From contig NZ_JAUTDR010000012.1 in the NCBI RefSeq assembly GCF_030649675.1, forward strand, positions 84,943 to 140,040: a stretch of 55,098 bases of DNA, given 5' to 3'. The position numbers were made by a program, and so were the translations under genes. The notes under the pieces are model-generated. The model made no database searches and was not told the DNA's origin. It saw nothing but the letters and a program-made list of their open reading frames with translations. Shown here in pieces: positions 18,048 through 28,367 of this stretch. This stretch comes from Haliea sp. E1-2-M8. Lineage in GTDB: Bacteria > Pseudomonadota > Gammaproteobacteria > Pseudomonadales > Halieaceae. Every line of letters begins with the position of its first letter. Positions within the stretch are counted from its first letter, which is position 1.

Positions 18048-18709
18048 CACGCGCCCTCCTCGGCTGTCGTGTGCTTGGCAATGCGGAAGTCCGGTTCCTC
18101 GACCTGTTTCTTGTCAACGCTGCGCAGGATCCAGATAAACGCGCCGATCAGGAAGAAGGCGCTGGGGGGCAGCAGCAACAGGCCGTTGGGGTTGTACCAG
18201 CCGCCCTCGGTCACCAGCGGCAGTATTTCGATGCCGAACAGCTTGCCGGAGCCGAACAGCTCACGGAAAAACGCCACCGCCAGCAGTACCACGCTGTAGC
18301 CGAGCCCGTTGCCGAGGCCGTCGACAAAGCTGGGTAGCGGCGGGTTCTTCATGGCGTAGGCCTCGGCGCGACCCATCACGATGCAGTTGGTGATGATCAG
18401 GCCGACGAAGACAGACAACTGCTTGCTGATGTCATAGGCCACTGCCTTCAACACCTGATCCACCACGATCACCAGCGAGGCGATGATGGTCATCTGCACG
18501 ATGATGCGGATACTGCTGGGGATCTGGCTCCGGATCGCGGAAATGAACAGGCTGGAGAAAGCCACCACCGAGGTCAGGGCAATGCACATGACCATGGTCA
18601 CCTGCAGAGATGAGGTGACCGCCAGGGCGGAACAGATACCGAGGATCTGCAGGGCAATCGGATTGTCCCTGAAGATCGGGGTCACTAGCGTTTCTTTCAT
18701 GGTCATCAT
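18047..18709 (-). CDS. nqrD: Na+-translocating NADH:quinone reductase subunit D
   Basis: A six-helix membrane subunit of 220 residues, the pseudo-symmetric partner of NqrE, with the matching cysteine segments ([12 protein letters not shown] and [11 protein letters not shown]). The ATG follows the nqrC stop by one base, with GGAGG six bases ahead. Two further in-frame ATGs within four codons leave the exact start open. The C-terminal tail is charged and probably cytosolic. Confidence 0.97.
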   Translation of the reverse strand: MMTMKETLVTPIFRDNPIALQILGICSALAVTSSLQVTMVMCIALTSVVAFSSLFISAIRSQIPSSIRIIVQMTIIASLVIVVDQVLKAVAYDISKQLSVFVGLIITNCIVMGRAEAYAMKNPPLPSFVDGLGNGLGYSVVLLAVAFFRELFGSGKLFGIEILPLVTEGGWYNPNGLLLLPPSAFFLIGAFIWILRSVDKKQVEEPDFRIAKHTTAEEGA

Positions 18710-18710
18710 G

Positions 18711-19484
18711 TCAGGCCTCCCCGGCTTTCAGGTTGTTGAGAAACGGCTCGTAGCCCTGTTCGCCGAGCCAGAACTGCACCAGTTGGGTTACGCCGCGCGA
18801 GGTCAGGGTGGCCCCGGAGAGGCCGTCCACACGCCAGCGCGAATCGGGGCTGTCGGCATTGACGCTACCCTTGGCCAGAGCGATCTCGACTTCGCCGTCG
18901 CGGTAGACCTGCTTGCCGGGCCACTGGGACTTCCAGCGCGGGTTGTCCACTTCGCCGCCGAGTCCCGGGGTCTCGCCGTGCTCATAGAAACCCAGCCCGG
19001 CCACGGTGTTGGCGTCCGACTCCAGGGCGATAAAGCCGTACAGGGTGGACCACAGCCCGTATCCGCGCACCGGCAGGATAACCTTGTCCCAGTCCCCACT
19101 CGCAGACTCCACCAGGTACACGAGGGCGTAGTCCTCGCGCCGGCCGATACCGGCGATATCTTCCTGCTGGCTCAGGTTCATGGAGCGGGACGGGTCCTTG
19201 GCCGCCTTCACCGGTTCGTAGCTGGCCGGGTCGACCGCATCGGTGAAGCGGCCGCTGCGCAGGTCCACCACACGGGTCTGGATCTGGGCGAACTGCGCCT
19301 CGATGGACGCGCCCTCCTCCAGCATCCCCGCCGCGGCGAGAATATTGCGCTTGCGATCCAGGGTCTTGTTGGCTTCCTGGGCCGGCTTCAACATTACCGC
19401 CGCGGTGGATACCACCACGGAGCAGACAATGCAGAGGGCGAAGGCGACCAGCAGGGTTTTGCCGATACTGTCATTCTTGGACAC
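18711..19484 (-). CDS. nqrC: Na+-translocating NADH:quinone reductase subunit C
   Basis: A single-helix subunit with a periplasmic FMN-binding domain. The ApbE target motif is visible as [10 protein letters not shown], with FMN going onto the threonine of SGAT. The GTG at 19482-19484 is chosen because GGAGG lies exactly seven bases upstream and it gives [11 protein letters not shown], close to Vibrio NqrC. A TTG two codons upstream sits only one base from that GGAGG, so it should not be used. The result is 257 residues, overlapping nqrB by 14 bases. Confidence 0.96.
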   Translation of the reverse strand: MSKNDSIGKTLLVAFALCIVCSVVVSTAAVMLKPAQEANKTLDRKRNILAAAGMLEEGASIEAQFAQIQTRVVDLRSGRFTDAVDPASYEPVKAAKDPSRSMNLSQQEDIAGIGRREDYALVYLVESASGDWDKVILPVRGYGLWSTLYGFIALESDANTVAGLGFYEHGETPGLGGEVDNPRWKSQWPGKQVYRDGEVEIALAKGSVNADSPDSRWRVDGLSGATLTSRGVTQLVQFWLGEQGYEPFLNNLKAGEA

Positions 19485-20673
19485 GGGCAAGCCTCCGTTT
19501 GATGTTGGACTGGATCACGAAGTGGTCCATAAGCGGGGCGAACAGGTTCGCAAACAGAATCGCCAGCATGATGCCCTCGGGGAAAGCCGGGTTGGCCACG
19601 CGGATCAACACGCACATCAGGCCGATCAGAATGCCATAGGCAAACTTGCCGGCATTGGTGTAGGCCGCGGAGACCGGGTCGGTGGCCATGAACATCATGC
19701 CGAAGGCAAAACCGCCCAGCACCAGATGCCAGTAGAACGGCATGTTGAACATCGGGTTGGTTTCGGAGCCGATAATGTTGAACAGGGTCGACAGCGCCGC
19801 CATGCCCAGGAACACACCCGCCACGATGCGCCAGGAGGCGATGCGGGTCACCAGCAGCACCGCGCCGCCGAGCAGGATCGCCAGGGTGGAGGTCTCGCCA
19901 ATGGAGCCGGGAATGGAGCCGGTAAAGGCCTGCATCCAGCTGATCTGCTGCTCCAGGACCGCCATGCCGTCGGAGGCGACTACGGACAGCGGGGTGGCGC
20001 CGGTATAGCCATCCACCGCGGTCCACACCGCGTCACCGGACATCTGCGCCGGGTAGGCAAAGTAGAGGAACGCACGGCCGGTCAGGGCCGGGTTGAGGAA
20101 GTTCTTGCCGGTGCCGCCGAACACTTCCTTGCCGATGACCACGCCGAAGCTGATGCCCAGCGCCACCTGCCACAGGGGCACGTCCGGGGGGCAGATCAGG
20201 GCAAACAGGATCGAGGTGACGAAGAAGCCCTCGTTGACCTCGTGGCCGCGCTTCATCGCGAACAGCACTTCCCAGAAGCCGCCCACCACGAAGGTGACGA
20301 AGTAGATGGGCAGGAAGTAGAGGGCGCCGAAGAAGAAGCAGTCCCACAGGCTGGTCGGGTCGTAGCCACCGAGGGCGCCAATCAGGCTGCCGCGCCAGCC
20401 CTCGACCTGGCCGCCAGTGGCAGCGAGGATGTCGTTGGCCTGGAAGCCCAGGTTGTACATGCCGTAGAACATCGCCGGGAAGGCCGCAAACCACACCGTG
20501 ATCATGATGCGCTTGAGGTCGATACCGTCGCGCACGTGCGCGGTGCTGCGGGTTACCGACGCGGGCGAGTAAAAAATGGTGTCCACCGCCTCGTACAGCG
20601 GGTACCACTTCTTGTAGCGGCCGCCCTCTTCGAAATGGTGTTCGACACCGTCCAGGATCTTGCGCAGTCCCAC
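19471..20673 (-). CDS. nqrB: Na+-translocating NADH:quinone reductase subunit B
   Basis: The largest membrane subunit, 400 residues with about ten helices, carrying a covalent FMN and riboflavin. The FMN attachment motif is [10 protein letters not shown]. The GTG start has GGAGG eight bases upstream and follows the nqrA stop by three bases. Residues around [16 protein letters not shown] agree with the RnfD/NqrB family. Confidence 0.97.
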   Translation of the reverse strand: MGLRKILDGVEHHFEEGGRYKKWYPLYEAVDTIFYSPASVTRSTAHVRDGIDLKRIMITVWFAAFPAMFYGMYNLGFQANDILAATGGQVEGWRGSLIGALGGYDPTSLWDCFFFGALYFLPIYFVTFVVGGFWEVLFAMKRGHEVNEGFFVTSILFALICPPDVPLWQVALGISFGVVIGKEVFGGTGKNFLNPALTGRAFLYFAYPAQMSGDAVWTAVDGYTGATPLSVVASDGMAVLEQQISWMQAFTGSIPGSIGETSTLAILLGGAVLLVTRIASWRIVAGVFLGMAALSTLFNIIGSETNPMFNMPFYWHLVLGGFAFGMMFMATDPVSAAYTNAGKFAYGILIGLMCVLIRVANPAFPEGIMLAILFANLFAPLMDHFVIQSNIKRRLARVQE

Positions 20674-20676
20674 GGT

Positions 20677-22023
20677 CTAACCCTCCTTCTCAATGCGTGT
20701 CAGGTTGTCCCGCAAAATGGGACCGTACTCGTACTTGCCGGGACAGACATAGGTGCACAGCGCCAGGTCTTCCTCGTCCAGGTCGAGGCAGCCCAGGGCT
20801 TCTGCGGTTTCAGAGTCGCCAACGATCAGCGCCCGCAGCAGATGGGTGGGCAGGTAGTCCTGCGGCACCACGGTCTCGTAGGTTCCCACCGGCACCATGG
20901 CGCGCGGGCTGCCGTTGGTGGTAGTCGTCATCGCCAGCGGCTTGAGGCCAAACAGGCTGCTCAGGTAGACGCCGAGGCTGGAGTGCTTTTCGGTGCCCGG
21001 GGAGAGCCAGCCCAGAAAGGCGCGATCGCGCCCCTCCAGCAGGGCGGTGACCTGGTTGTGGTAGCGGCCCAGATAGGCGGTCGGCGCCTGCACCCGGCGG
21101 CCGCCGAGGACGGAACCGGAAATCACCCGGTTTTCACCTTCTTTCAACTCGCCTGCGCAGAGCGCCTGCAGATCCGCGCCCAGGCGGGTGCGCAGCAGGC
21201 GCGGATTCTCGACCTGCGGCCCGGCCAGGGAGATCACCCGCGTGGCATGGATCTGGCCGTCCAGGAACAGGCGCCCAAAGGCGATGACGTCCTGGTAGCC
21301 GATGGTCCACGCCACCTTGCTGGCGCTGACGCCACCGAGGATAAAGTGGATGTGGGTGCCGGCCAGGCCCGCGGGGTGGGGCCCGGCAAACTCGGCCAGT
21401 TCGATATTGGCCGCCTGCCCGCGCGGGAGATCGGCGCCCGGGGCGGCACAGAGGTAGACCTTGCCGGCGGTCAGGCGCGCCAGCAGATCCTGGCCCAGGG
21501 CGAAGGCTTCGGGCTCCTCGGCAATGATGACCGTGGGCTCCGGCGCCAGCGGATGGGTATCCATCGCAGTAATAAAGATGGCCGCAGCCTCGGCATCCAG
21601 TGCCGGCACCCGGCTGAAGGGGCGCGTGCGCAGCGCGGTCCACTCGCCGGTGAGATTGAGGTGGTCGCGGATTGCCTGGGACTCCAGTGCCCGGGCCTCC
21701 TCCAGGCTCCAGGAGGGAAAGCTCTCCGAGGCGTCGCCCTCGACTTCAATCACCACGGACTGCAGGGCGCGGCGGGCACCGCGGTTGATGGCCGCGACCA
21801 CGCCGCCCGCGGGGGCAGTGTAGCGGACACCCTCGGTTTTCTTGTCGGTGAAGAGCAGTTGGCCAGCCTTGACCCGGTCACCCTCGGCGACTTCCATGGT
21901 CGGCTTCATGCCCACGTAGTCGGGCCCCAGCAACGCCACGGCGCGAGCCGCGGTGGCGTCTTCAATGGCTTGCCTGGGAGCGCCCTGGATGGGGATGTCC
22001 ATGCCCCGCTTGATCTTGATCAT
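20677..22023 (-). CDS. nqrA: Na+-translocating NADH:quinone reductase subunit A
   Basis: The peripheral cytoplasmic subunit of the pump, related to RnfC but without its iron-sulfur clusters. It is 448 residues, starting [14 protein letters not shown], typical for NqrA. It is the first gene of nqrABCDEF-apbE-nqrM, with a -10 hexamer about 67 bases upstream. A presumed role in quinone binding comes from family knowledge only. Confidence 0.98.
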   Translation of the reverse strand: MIKIKRGMDIPIQGAPRQAIEDATAARAVALLGPDYVGMKPTMEVAEGDRVKAGQLLFTDKKTEGVRYTAPAGGVVAAINRGARRALQSVVIEVEGDASESFPSWSLEEARALESQAIRDHLNLTGEWTALRTRPFSRVPALDAEAAAIFITAMDTHPLAPEPTVIIAEEPEAFALGQDLLARLTAGKVYLCAAPGADLPRGQAANIELAEFAGPHPAGLAGTHIHFILGGVSASKVAWTIGYQDVIAFGRLFLDGQIHATRVISLAGPQVENPRLLRTRLGADLQALCAGELKEGENRVISGSVLGGRRVQAPTAYLGRYHNQVTALLEGRDRAFLGWLSPGTEKHSSLGVYLSSLFGLKPLAMTTTTNGSPRAMVPVGTYETVVPQDYLPTHLLRALIVGDSETAEALGCLDLDEEDLALCTYVCPGKYEYGPILRDNLTRIEKEG

Positions 22024-22089
22024 ACGATCTGCCTACAGGTTCAAAAGTAAGATTGTGACGGCCGTGGCCGTGTCGGAGAGCGGCGCGGC

Positions 22090-22095
22090 ATTATA
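22090..22095 (-). promoter_or_regulatory. putative -10 of the nqr operon promoter
   Basis: A perfect TATAAT on the minus strand inside the 149-base gap between gap and nqrA. The -35 region at 16-18 bases (around CCTTTA/GGCCTT) is poor, so an activator or a weak promoter is possible. The rest of the gap shows no clear terminator for gap, although the minus gap gene reads away from nqrA. Confidence 0.45.
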
Positions 22096-22172
22096 GCCGG
22101 ATCCACCGCCTAAAGGCCACAGCGCAGGGCAACAGCCAATTGATTTTGAACAATTTTTACAGCGTCCCCCTG

Positions 22173-23645
22173 TTACTTCGACTTCTTGGGATAGCGTGCG
22201 TAGTTGATCCCCGCCATCTGCTCGAGAATCCGGAAAACCTGGCAGCTGTAGCCAAACTCATTGTCGTACCACAGGTACAGAACTGCCTGGGTGCCGTTGA
22301 CGATGGTGGCCTGGGCATCAAAGATGCAGGCGTGGCGAGAGCCCACGAAATCGCTGGAGACCACCTCGGGCGAGTTGGAGTAGTCAATCTGCTTGCGCAT
22401 TTCGGAGTGCAGCGCAATATGGCGCATGTACTCGTTCACCTCGTCCTTGGTGGTGGCCTGCCCCAGGGTCAGGTTGAGAATCGCCATGGACACGTTGGGT
22501 ATCGGCACCCGAATCGCGTTGCCGGTCAGCTTGCCTTCCAGCTGCGGCAGGACCTTCGCCACTGCCTTCGCCGCGCCGGTCTCGGTGATCACCATGTTCA
22601 GGGGTGCGCTGCGGCCGCGGCGGTCGGCGTGGTGGTAGTTATCCGTCAGGTTCTGGTCATTGGTGTAGGCATGCACGGTTTCCACGTGACCGCTGATGAT
22701 ACCGAACCTGTCATCCATGGCTTTCAGCGGCGGCACAATGGCGTTGGTGGTGCAGGAGGCGGCGGACACGATCTGGTCGCTGTCCTCGATCACCCCGTGG
22801 TTGATGCCGGCCACCACGTTTTTCATTTCGCCCTTGCCCGGCGCCGTGAGGATGACCTTGCTCACCCCTTTGGACTTCAGGTGCTGTGAGAGGCCGGCTT
22901 CATCGCGCCAGGCCCCGGTATTGTCGATGACGATAGCGTTGTTGATGCCGTAGGCAGTGTAGTCGATGCTGTCCGGGGAGTCGGCGTAGATCACCTTGAC
23001 TTCATTGCCGTTGGCGACAAAAGACTGGCGCTCCTCGTCGACCCGGATGGTGCCGTCGAAGGCCCCGTGCACGGAATCCCGGCGCAGCAGGCTGGCGCGC
23101 TTGACCAGGTCGTCCGGGGCCTTGCCCTTGCGCACCACGACGGCGCGCAGGCGCAGGGAGTCGCCACCGTCGGTCTTGTCGATCAGGATCCTGGCCATGA
23201 GGCGACCGATCCGCCCGAAGCCGTAGAGAACCACATCCACCGGGCCGGCCACGGGCCTGGTGTTGGCGCCGATCAGGTCCGCCACCTGCTGACGGACGTA
23301 TTCCTCGACGCTCATGCCGACGCCATCGCCCTTGTCGTAGTACTCGACAGCGAGGCGGCCGATATCTATATGGGCGGGGCCGAGGTTCAGTTCCGACAGC
23401 GCCTTGATCACCGGGAAGGTTTCGAACTCGGACAGTTCGTTCTCCTCCACCTGGCGCACGTAGCGGTGGTCCTTCATGATCTGGGTCACCGCCTGGTTGA
23501 CCAGCGGTTTGCCGTAGATGTAGCACTTGACGTTCTTGCGCCGGGAGAGTTCGCCTACCAGCGGAATCATGCCCTCCGCCAGCGCTTCGCGCTCCTTCCA
23601 ATCCCTGAAATAGTCGTCGGGGCGCTCTCGCTTGCGTTCGTTCAC
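22173..23645 (-). CDS. gap: glyceraldehyde-3-phosphate dehydrogenase-like protein with N-terminal extension
   Basis: The C-terminal 350 residues form a GAPDH. They include the NAD-binding loop YGFGRIGRLM (GFGRIGR 142-148), the active-site SAASCTTN (Cys298) and the phosphate-binding HADRRGRSAPLN. The WYDNEFGYS end motif is also present. The first 135 or so residues are an extra domain seen in a subfamily of about 490-residue proteins next to mfd in Pseudomonas. The GTG at 23643-23645 gives VNERKRERPDDYF. Catalytic residues are intact, so dehydrogenase activity is expected; cofactor preference and direction (glycolytic or gluconeogenic) cannot be read here. It is transcribed divergently from mfd. 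Confidence 0.92.
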   Translation of the reverse strand: MNERKRERPDDYFRDWKEREALAEGMIPLVGELSRRKNVKCYIYGKPLVNQAVTQIMKDHRYVRQVEENELSEFETFPVIKALSELNLGPAHIDIGRLAVEYYDKGDGVGMSVEEYVRQQVADLIGANTRPVAGPVDVVLYGFGRIGRLMARILIDKTDGGDSLRLRAVVVRKGKAPDDLVKRASLLRRDSVHGAFDGTIRVDEERQSFVANGNEVKVIYADSPDSIDYTAYGINNAIVIDNTGAWRDEAGLSQHLKSKGVSKVILTAPGKGEMKNVVAGINHGVIEDSDQIVSAASCTTNAIVPPLKAMDDRFGIISGHVETVHAYTNDQNLTDNYHHADRRGRSAPLNMVITETGAAKAVAKVLPQLEGKLTGNAIRVPIPNVSMAILNLTLGQATTKDEVNEYMRHIALHSEMRKQIDYSNSPEVVSSDFVGSRHACIFDAQATIVNGTQAVLYLWYDNEFGYSCQVFRILEQMAGINYARYPKKSK

Positions 23646-23693
23646 TCGTCTGCCACCTGTCTGTGGGGTAATCCGGGGTTCCAACGGGCGCGT

Positions 23694-23722
23694 ATTATCC
23701 CGTTCCGGCCTGCCGAGGGCAA
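23694..23722 (-). promoter_or_regulatory. sigma70 promoter for gap
   Basis: On the minus strand, -35 TTGCCC (23717-23722), 17-base spacer, -10 GATAAT (23694-23699). It lies 49 bases upstream of the gap GTG and only 6 bases from the opposing mfd -35. Confidence 0.6.
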
Positions 23723-23728
23723 GGCACT

Positions 23729-23757
23729 GTGGCACTTTTCACCCCGGGCTTTACAAT
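23729..23757 (+). promoter_or_regulatory. sigma70 promoter for mfd
   Basis: On the plus strand, -35 GTGGCA (23729-23734), 17-base spacer, -10 TACAAT (23752-23757), ending 33 bases before the mfd ATG. It is arranged back-to-back with the gap promoter. Confidence 0.5.
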
Positions 23758-23790
23758 AGGCGCCCTGTTTTCGCCAACCTGCGGTCATCC

Positions 23791-26700
23791 ATGTTCAAAC
23801 CCCTGCTTGCAAGCACCCCCTGGCCCGCCAAACCGGGCAGTCGCACCGCGATGGGTCCGTTCCACGGCTGCGCCGAAGCCCGCTGTATCGCCGAACTGGC
23901 GCGGCCCGGGGAGTTGCTGCTGGTGGTGACCGCGGATACCAGCTCCGCCCTGGCGCTGGAGCGGGAGCTGCCCTTTTTCCTCGGCGCCGACATCGACATC
24001 CTCGCCTTCCCGGACTGGGAGACCCTGCCCTACGACCATTTCTCGCCCCACCAGGACATCGTTTCCGAGCGCTTGCAGACCCTCTACCGGCTGCCCAGCC
24101 TGGCGGCGGGGATCCTCATTGTGCCGGTACCCACGCTGATGCACCGGCTCGCGCCCTCCTCCTACATCGCCGGCTCCAGCCTGGTGCTGGAGCCGGGCCA
24201 GACTCTCGACCGGGAGAGTTTCCGTCGCAACCTTGAACGCAACGGCTACCACAACGTCGACACCGTCTACGAGCACGGCGAGTTCGCCCTGCGCGGCTCC
24301 CTGCTGGACATCTTCCCCATGGGCAGCGAGCTGCCGTTCCGGGTCGACCTGCTGGACGACGAGGTCGACAGCCTGCGCACCTTCAGCCCGGAAACCCAGC
24401 GCACCATCGAAAAAGTGTCGGCCATCAACCTGCTGCCGGCCCGGGAATACCCGCTTAACCCTGCCGCCATCAACCAGTTCCGCATGAACTGGTACGAGGC
24501 CTTCGATATCGTCGACCACGATGCCTGCCCGGTTTACCACGAGGTCAGCGCCGGCCGCTCTCCGGGCGGCTGCGAATACTACCTGCCCCTGTTTTTCGAG
24601 CACTGCGCCACCCTCTTCGACTACCTGCCCCAGGGCACGCCGGTGATTGCCATCGGCGATCACTACCAGGCCGCCCAGCGCTTCTGGGAAGACGCCAGCC
24701 ACCGCTACAGCGAATACGGCGTCGATCCGCGCCGCCCGCTGTTGCCCCCGGCGCGCTGCTTTACCCCGGTGGAGGAGCTGTACCAATTGCTGGGCGCCTG
24801 CCCGGTACTGGAGCTGCGCCGCAACCCGGAGGCCCCGGTACACGTGGCCAGCCCCTCCCAGACCCTGCCGGACCTGGCGCCGGAGGGGTCCAGGCACACC
24901 CCCGCCGACCGCCTGCAGCAGTTCCTCGACCGCCACCACGGCTCGGTGCTGCTCTGCGCCGAGTCCGCCGGGCGGCGGGAGGTGCTGCTGGAGACCCTGG
25001 CCGCGCACCAGCTGGCGCCGCCGGAAGTGGCCAACTGGGCCGATTTTCTCGCCTCCGGCCTGGACTTCGCCATCACCACCGCGCCGATTGACCGCGGCAT
25101 GTATTTCGGCCCCGACGCGCCGGCCCTGGTCTGCGAGTCACAGCTGTTCGGCAACCGGGTTGCCCAGCGCCGGCGCCGCAGCAAGGCCGACGAGACCAGC
25201 GCCCAGAATGTGTTCCGCGACATCAATGAATTGCGCGAAGGTGTGCCGGTGGTGCACCTGGAGCACGGCGTGGGCCGCTACCTGGGCCTGCAGACCCTGC
25301 AGGTGGACGGAGCCGACAACGAATTCCTGGCGCTGGAATATGCCCAGGGCAGCAAGCTCTATGTGCCGGTAGCCTCCCTGCACCTGGTCAGCCGCTACGC
25401 CGGCAGTGACCCGGAGCTGGCGCCGCTGCACAAGCTCGGCTCCGACCAGTGGGAGAAGGCCCGGCGCAAGGCGACGGAAAAGGCCAGCGACGTCGCCGCC
25501 CAGCTACTCGAGGTCTACGCCCGGCGCGAGGCCCGCCAGGGTTACTGCTTCGAGCTGCCGGCCATGGAGTATGAACAGTTCGCCGCCAGCTTCCCCTTCG
25601 AGGAGACCGCCGACCAGGCCGCCGCCATCGAGGCGGTGATTACCGACATGACCAGCCCCCGGGTCATGGACCGCCTGATCTGCGGCGATGTGGGGTTCGG
25701 CAAGACCGAGGTGGCGATGCGCGCGGCCTTCATTGCCGCGCGCAATGGCAAGCAGGTGGCGGTACTGGTGCCCACCACCCTGCTGGCGCGCCAGCATCAC
25801 AATTCCTTCGCCGACCGCTTTGCCGACTGGCCGCTGACGGTGGAGGTGGTGTCCCGGTTCAAGTCCGGCAAGGAGATGGAGGCGGTCACCGCCCGGGTCG
25901 CCAGCGGCGAGATCGACATCCTGGTGGGCACCCACAAGCTGTTGTCGAAGGACTTTCGGTTCAAGGACCTGGGCCTGCTGATTATCGACGAAGAGCACCG
26001 CTTCGGGGTCAAGCAGAAAGAGGCGATCAAGGCCCTGCGCGCGGAGGTGGACATCCTCACTCTGACCGCCACGCCCATCCCCCGCACCCTGAACATGGCC
26101 CTGGGGGGAATGCGCGACCTTTCGGTAATCGCCACCCCGCCGGCGCGGCGGCTGTCGATCAAGACCTTTGTGCGTGAACACAACATCGCCCTGATTCGCG
26201 AGGCGGTGCTGCGGGAAACCCTGCGCGGTGGCCAGGTGTACTACCTGCACAACGAGGTGCGCACCATCGAGGAGACCGCGCGCAAGTTGCGCGAACTGCT
26301 GCCGGACCTGTCGATTGCCGTGGCCCACGGCCAGATGCGCGAAACCCAGCTGGAACAGGTGATGTCCTCGTTCTATCACCAGCGCCACCACATCCTGCTG
26401 TGCACCACCATCATCGAGACCGGCATCGATATTCCCAACGCCAATACCATCATCATCGAGCGCGCGGACAAGTTTGGCCTGGCCCAGCTGCACCAGCTGC
26501 GGGGCCGGGTCGGGCGCTCCCACCACCAGGCCTACGCCTACCTGCTGTGCCCGCCCCGCTCGGTGATCACGCCGGATGCAGAAAAGCGCCTGGAAGCGAT
26601 CGAGGCCGCCGGGGACCTCGGTGCCGGCTACCTGCTCGCCACCCACGACCTGGAAATCCGCGGTGCCGGGGAATTGCTGGGGGATGAGCAGAGCGGGCAG

Positions 26701-27258
26701 ATCCAGAGCGTGGGCTTCGCCCTGTACATGCGCATGCTGGAGCGGGCCGTGGCGGCCCTGCGCCGGGGCGAGATTCCAGACAGCGATACGCCTCTGGACA
26801 GCGGCACCGAGGTCAACCTGCACCAGCCGGCGCTGATTCCGGAAGACTACCTGCCGGACATCAACACCCGCCTGATCCTCTACAAGCGCATCGGCGCGGC
26901 GGCGGACGAACAGGCACTGCGTGCCATCCAGGTGGAAATGATCGACCGCTTCGGGTTGCTGCCGCAGCAGGTTAAAAACCTGGTGCAGGTGGCGCGCCTG
27001 CGAATTCGCGCGGACGCCCTGGGTATCGCCGGCATTGAGGTTGGCCCCGGCGGTGGTAACATCGATTTCCGGGAATCCACGCGGGTCAACCCGCTGAGCC
27101 TGGTCAAGCTGGTGCAAGCCGATCCCAAGGGCTATCAGCTGGCGGGGTCCATGCGCCTGCGCTTCAAGCGCAGCCTGGAAGAACCGGAACAGCGCCAGCA
27201 GTTTGCCGACCAGTTGCTGGACACTTTTGCCGCCGACGCCACGGAAGATGCCGCCTGA
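23791..27258 (+). CDS. mfd: transcription-repair coupling factor
   Basis: Mfd pushes stalled RNA polymerase off DNA lesions and recruits UvrA. The ATG at 23791 (MFKPLLASTPW) gives 1155 residues, near the 1148 of E. coli. Visible parts are the UvrB-homology module in the first 350 residues and the RNA-polymerase interaction domain around 480-550. The translocase has Walker A GDVGFGKTE near residue 631 and the DEEH box LLIIDEEHRFGVKQ. Motif VI-like QLRGRVGRSHHQAYAYLL is followed by the C-terminal TRCF domain. The open frame extends 53 codons upstream through the promoter region, so those codons are not used. It overlaps csiV by one base (TGATG). Confidence 0.98.
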   Translation: MFKPLLASTPWPAKPGSRTAMGPFHGCAEARCIAELARPGELLLVVTADTSSALALERELPFFLGADIDILAFPDWETLPYDHFSPHQDIVSERLQTLYRLPSLAAGILIVPVPTLMHRLAPSSYIAGSSLVLEPGQTLDRESFRRNLERNGYHNVDTVYEHGEFALRGSLLDIFPMGSELPFRVDLLDDEVDSLRTFSPETQRTIEKVSAINLLPAREYPLNPAAINQFRMNWYEAFDIVDHDACPVYHEVSAGRSPGGCEYYLPLFFEHCATLFDYLPQGTPVIAIGDHYQAAQRFWEDASHRYSEYGVDPRRPLLPPARCFTPVEELYQLLGACPVLELRRNPEAPVHVASPSQTLPDLAPEGSRHTPADRLQQFLDRHHGSVLLCAESAGRREVLLETLAAHQLAPPEVANWADFLASGLDFAITTAPIDRGMYFGPDAPALVCESQLFGNRVAQRRRRSKADETSAQNVFRDINELREGVPVVHLEHGVGRYLGLQTLQVDGADNEFLALEYAQGSKLYVPVASLHLVSRYAGSDPELAPLHKLGSDQWEKARRKATEKASDVAAQLLEVYARREARQGYCFELPAMEYEQFAASFPFEETADQAAAIEAVITDMTSPRVMDRLICGDVGFGKTEVAMRAAFIAARNGKQVAVLVPTTLLARQHHNSFADRFADWPLTVEVVSRFKSGKEMEAVTARVASGEIDILVGTHKLLSKDFRFKDLGLLIIDEEHRFGVKQKEAIKALRAEVDILTLTATPIPRTLNMALGGMRDLSVIATPPARRLSIKTFVREHNIALIREAVLRETLRGGQVYYLHNEVRTIEETARKLRELLPDLSIAVAHGQMRETQLEQVMSSFYHQRHHILLCTTIIETGIDIPNANTIIIERADKFGLAQLHQLRGRVGRSHHQAYAYLLCPPRSVITPDAEKRLEAIEAAGDLGAGYLLATHDLEIRGAGELLGDEQSGQIQSVGFALYMRMLERAVAALRRGEIPDSDTPLDSGTEVNLHQPALIPEDYLPDINTRLILYKRIGAAADEQALRAIQVEMIDRFGLLPQQVKNLVQVARLRIRADALGIAGIEVGPGGGNIDFRESTRVNPLSLVKLVQADPKGYQLAGSMRLRFKRSLEEPEQRQQFADQLLDTFAADATEDAA

Positions 27259-28367
27259 TGATCCGAATCCCCGCCCGCTCCCTGCTCACGGCCCTGCTCG
27301 CCGCCCTGCCCCTGCTGCCGCTGCACGCCCAGGAGGAGCAGCGCTGGTTTCAGGTGGAGCTGCTCGTGGTCGCCCACACCGACCCCGACGCCAGGGGCGC
27401 AGAGCGCTGGGACCCGCTGCCGGCACTGGCCTACCCCGAGCGGCTGCGCTTCCTGCTCGATCCACAGCGCCTGCAGGCCAACCTGGACCGCACCGAGCGC
27501 GCCGCCTACAGCGAGGTGGATCCGCGCGGGCTGCAACGCATTCACCTGCAGCCGCAGTGGCAGCCCGCGGCTTCGCCGCCGACGACGGATGCCAGCACGG
27601 CAGAGTCCGCGCCCATGCCTGCGCCGGCCGCGGTCGACCCCACGCAACCTTCCGCTGCGGCCGAGGGTGGCGCAGGCATCGAGCAAGAGACAGCAACCGA
27701 GTCCCTGGCAGAAGCGCCCCCGCGCCTGCCGACGCCGTTCGTGCAGTTGCCCGCCAGCGCCCGCGAGTTCCGCGGCAAAGCCGCCTACATGGAGCGCAAC
27801 GGCCCCTACCGTGTTCTGTTCCACGAAGTCTGGTGGCAGCCGGTGGCCAATCAGCGCGACGCACTGCCCCTGGTGCTGGACCGCTCGGGTGACAGCGCCA
27901 GCTTTCCGCCCCTGCAGGGCACCATCACCCTGTACCTGTCGCGCTTCCTGCATCTGGAGACCGATCTCTGGCTGAACACCGACGGCAGCTACCTGCCGGG
28001 CAGCTGGCGCATGCCGGCGCCCCCGCTGGGGCCGGCGTCGCTGGAACTGGTGGCAGCGCCACTGCTGACGCCCGAGCTGGAGGAGGTGCTGGACTTTGGC
28101 GCGGTCTATGACCCGGCCTGGGACCAGGCGGAAGAATTGGCTGAGGACACGGCGCCCGCCTACCCCTGGCGCCACGCGGTGCCGCTACAGCAACAGCGAC
28201 GCATGCGCTCCAACGAGGTGCACTATATCGATCATCCCCTGCTGGGGCTGGTGATCAAACTGACACCGCTGGACGCGGAAGCACTGCAGGCAGCGGACTA
28301 CGACGCGGCTATTCTGCCGCTGCTGGAGCGGCCAGAGCCACCAGCAGAGTCTCCAGCAGGGTTCTGA
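27258..28367 (+). CDS. csiV: CsiV family protein (peptidoglycan-assembly-associated, exported)
   Basis: A 369-residue exported protein with a signal peptide (about 1-24, ending LPLHAQ), followed by EEQRWFQVELLVVAH, typical of the CsiV/DUF2803 family. In Vibrio, CsiV activates peptidoglycan synthesis through LpoA; the role here is inferred from the family. A proline/alanine/threonine-rich segment (about 95-155) separates two conserved parts, the second with GNGPYRVLFHEVWWQPV-like spacing. The C-terminal conserved stretch is RRMRSNEVHYIDHPLLGLVI. It is translationally coupled to mfd. Its last 59 bases overlap the convergent phosphorylase gene. Confidence 0.85.
   Translation: MIRIPARSLLTALLAALPLLPLHAQEEQRWFQVELLVVAHTDPDARGAERWDPLPALAYPERLRFLLDPQRLQANLDRTERAAYSEVDPRGLQRIHLQPQWQPAASPPTTDASTAESAPMPAPAAVDPTQPSAAAEGGAGIEQETATESLAEAPPRLPTPFVQLPASAREFRGKAAYMERNGPYRVLFHEVWWQPVANQRDALPLVLDRSGDSASFPPLQGTITLYLSRFLHLETDLWLNTDGSYLPGSWRMPAPPLGPASLELVAAPLLTPELEEVLDFGAVYDPAWDQAEELAEDTAPAYPWRHAVPLQQQRRMRSNEVHYIDHPLLGLVIKLTPLDAEALQAADYDAAILPLLERPEPPAESPAGF

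Noticed and set aside
19243-22050. A 935-codon open frame antisense to the nqr genes
   Set aside because: Long antisense frames are expected at this GC content; the nqr subunits on the other strand are unmistakable and the antisense product is low-complexity.
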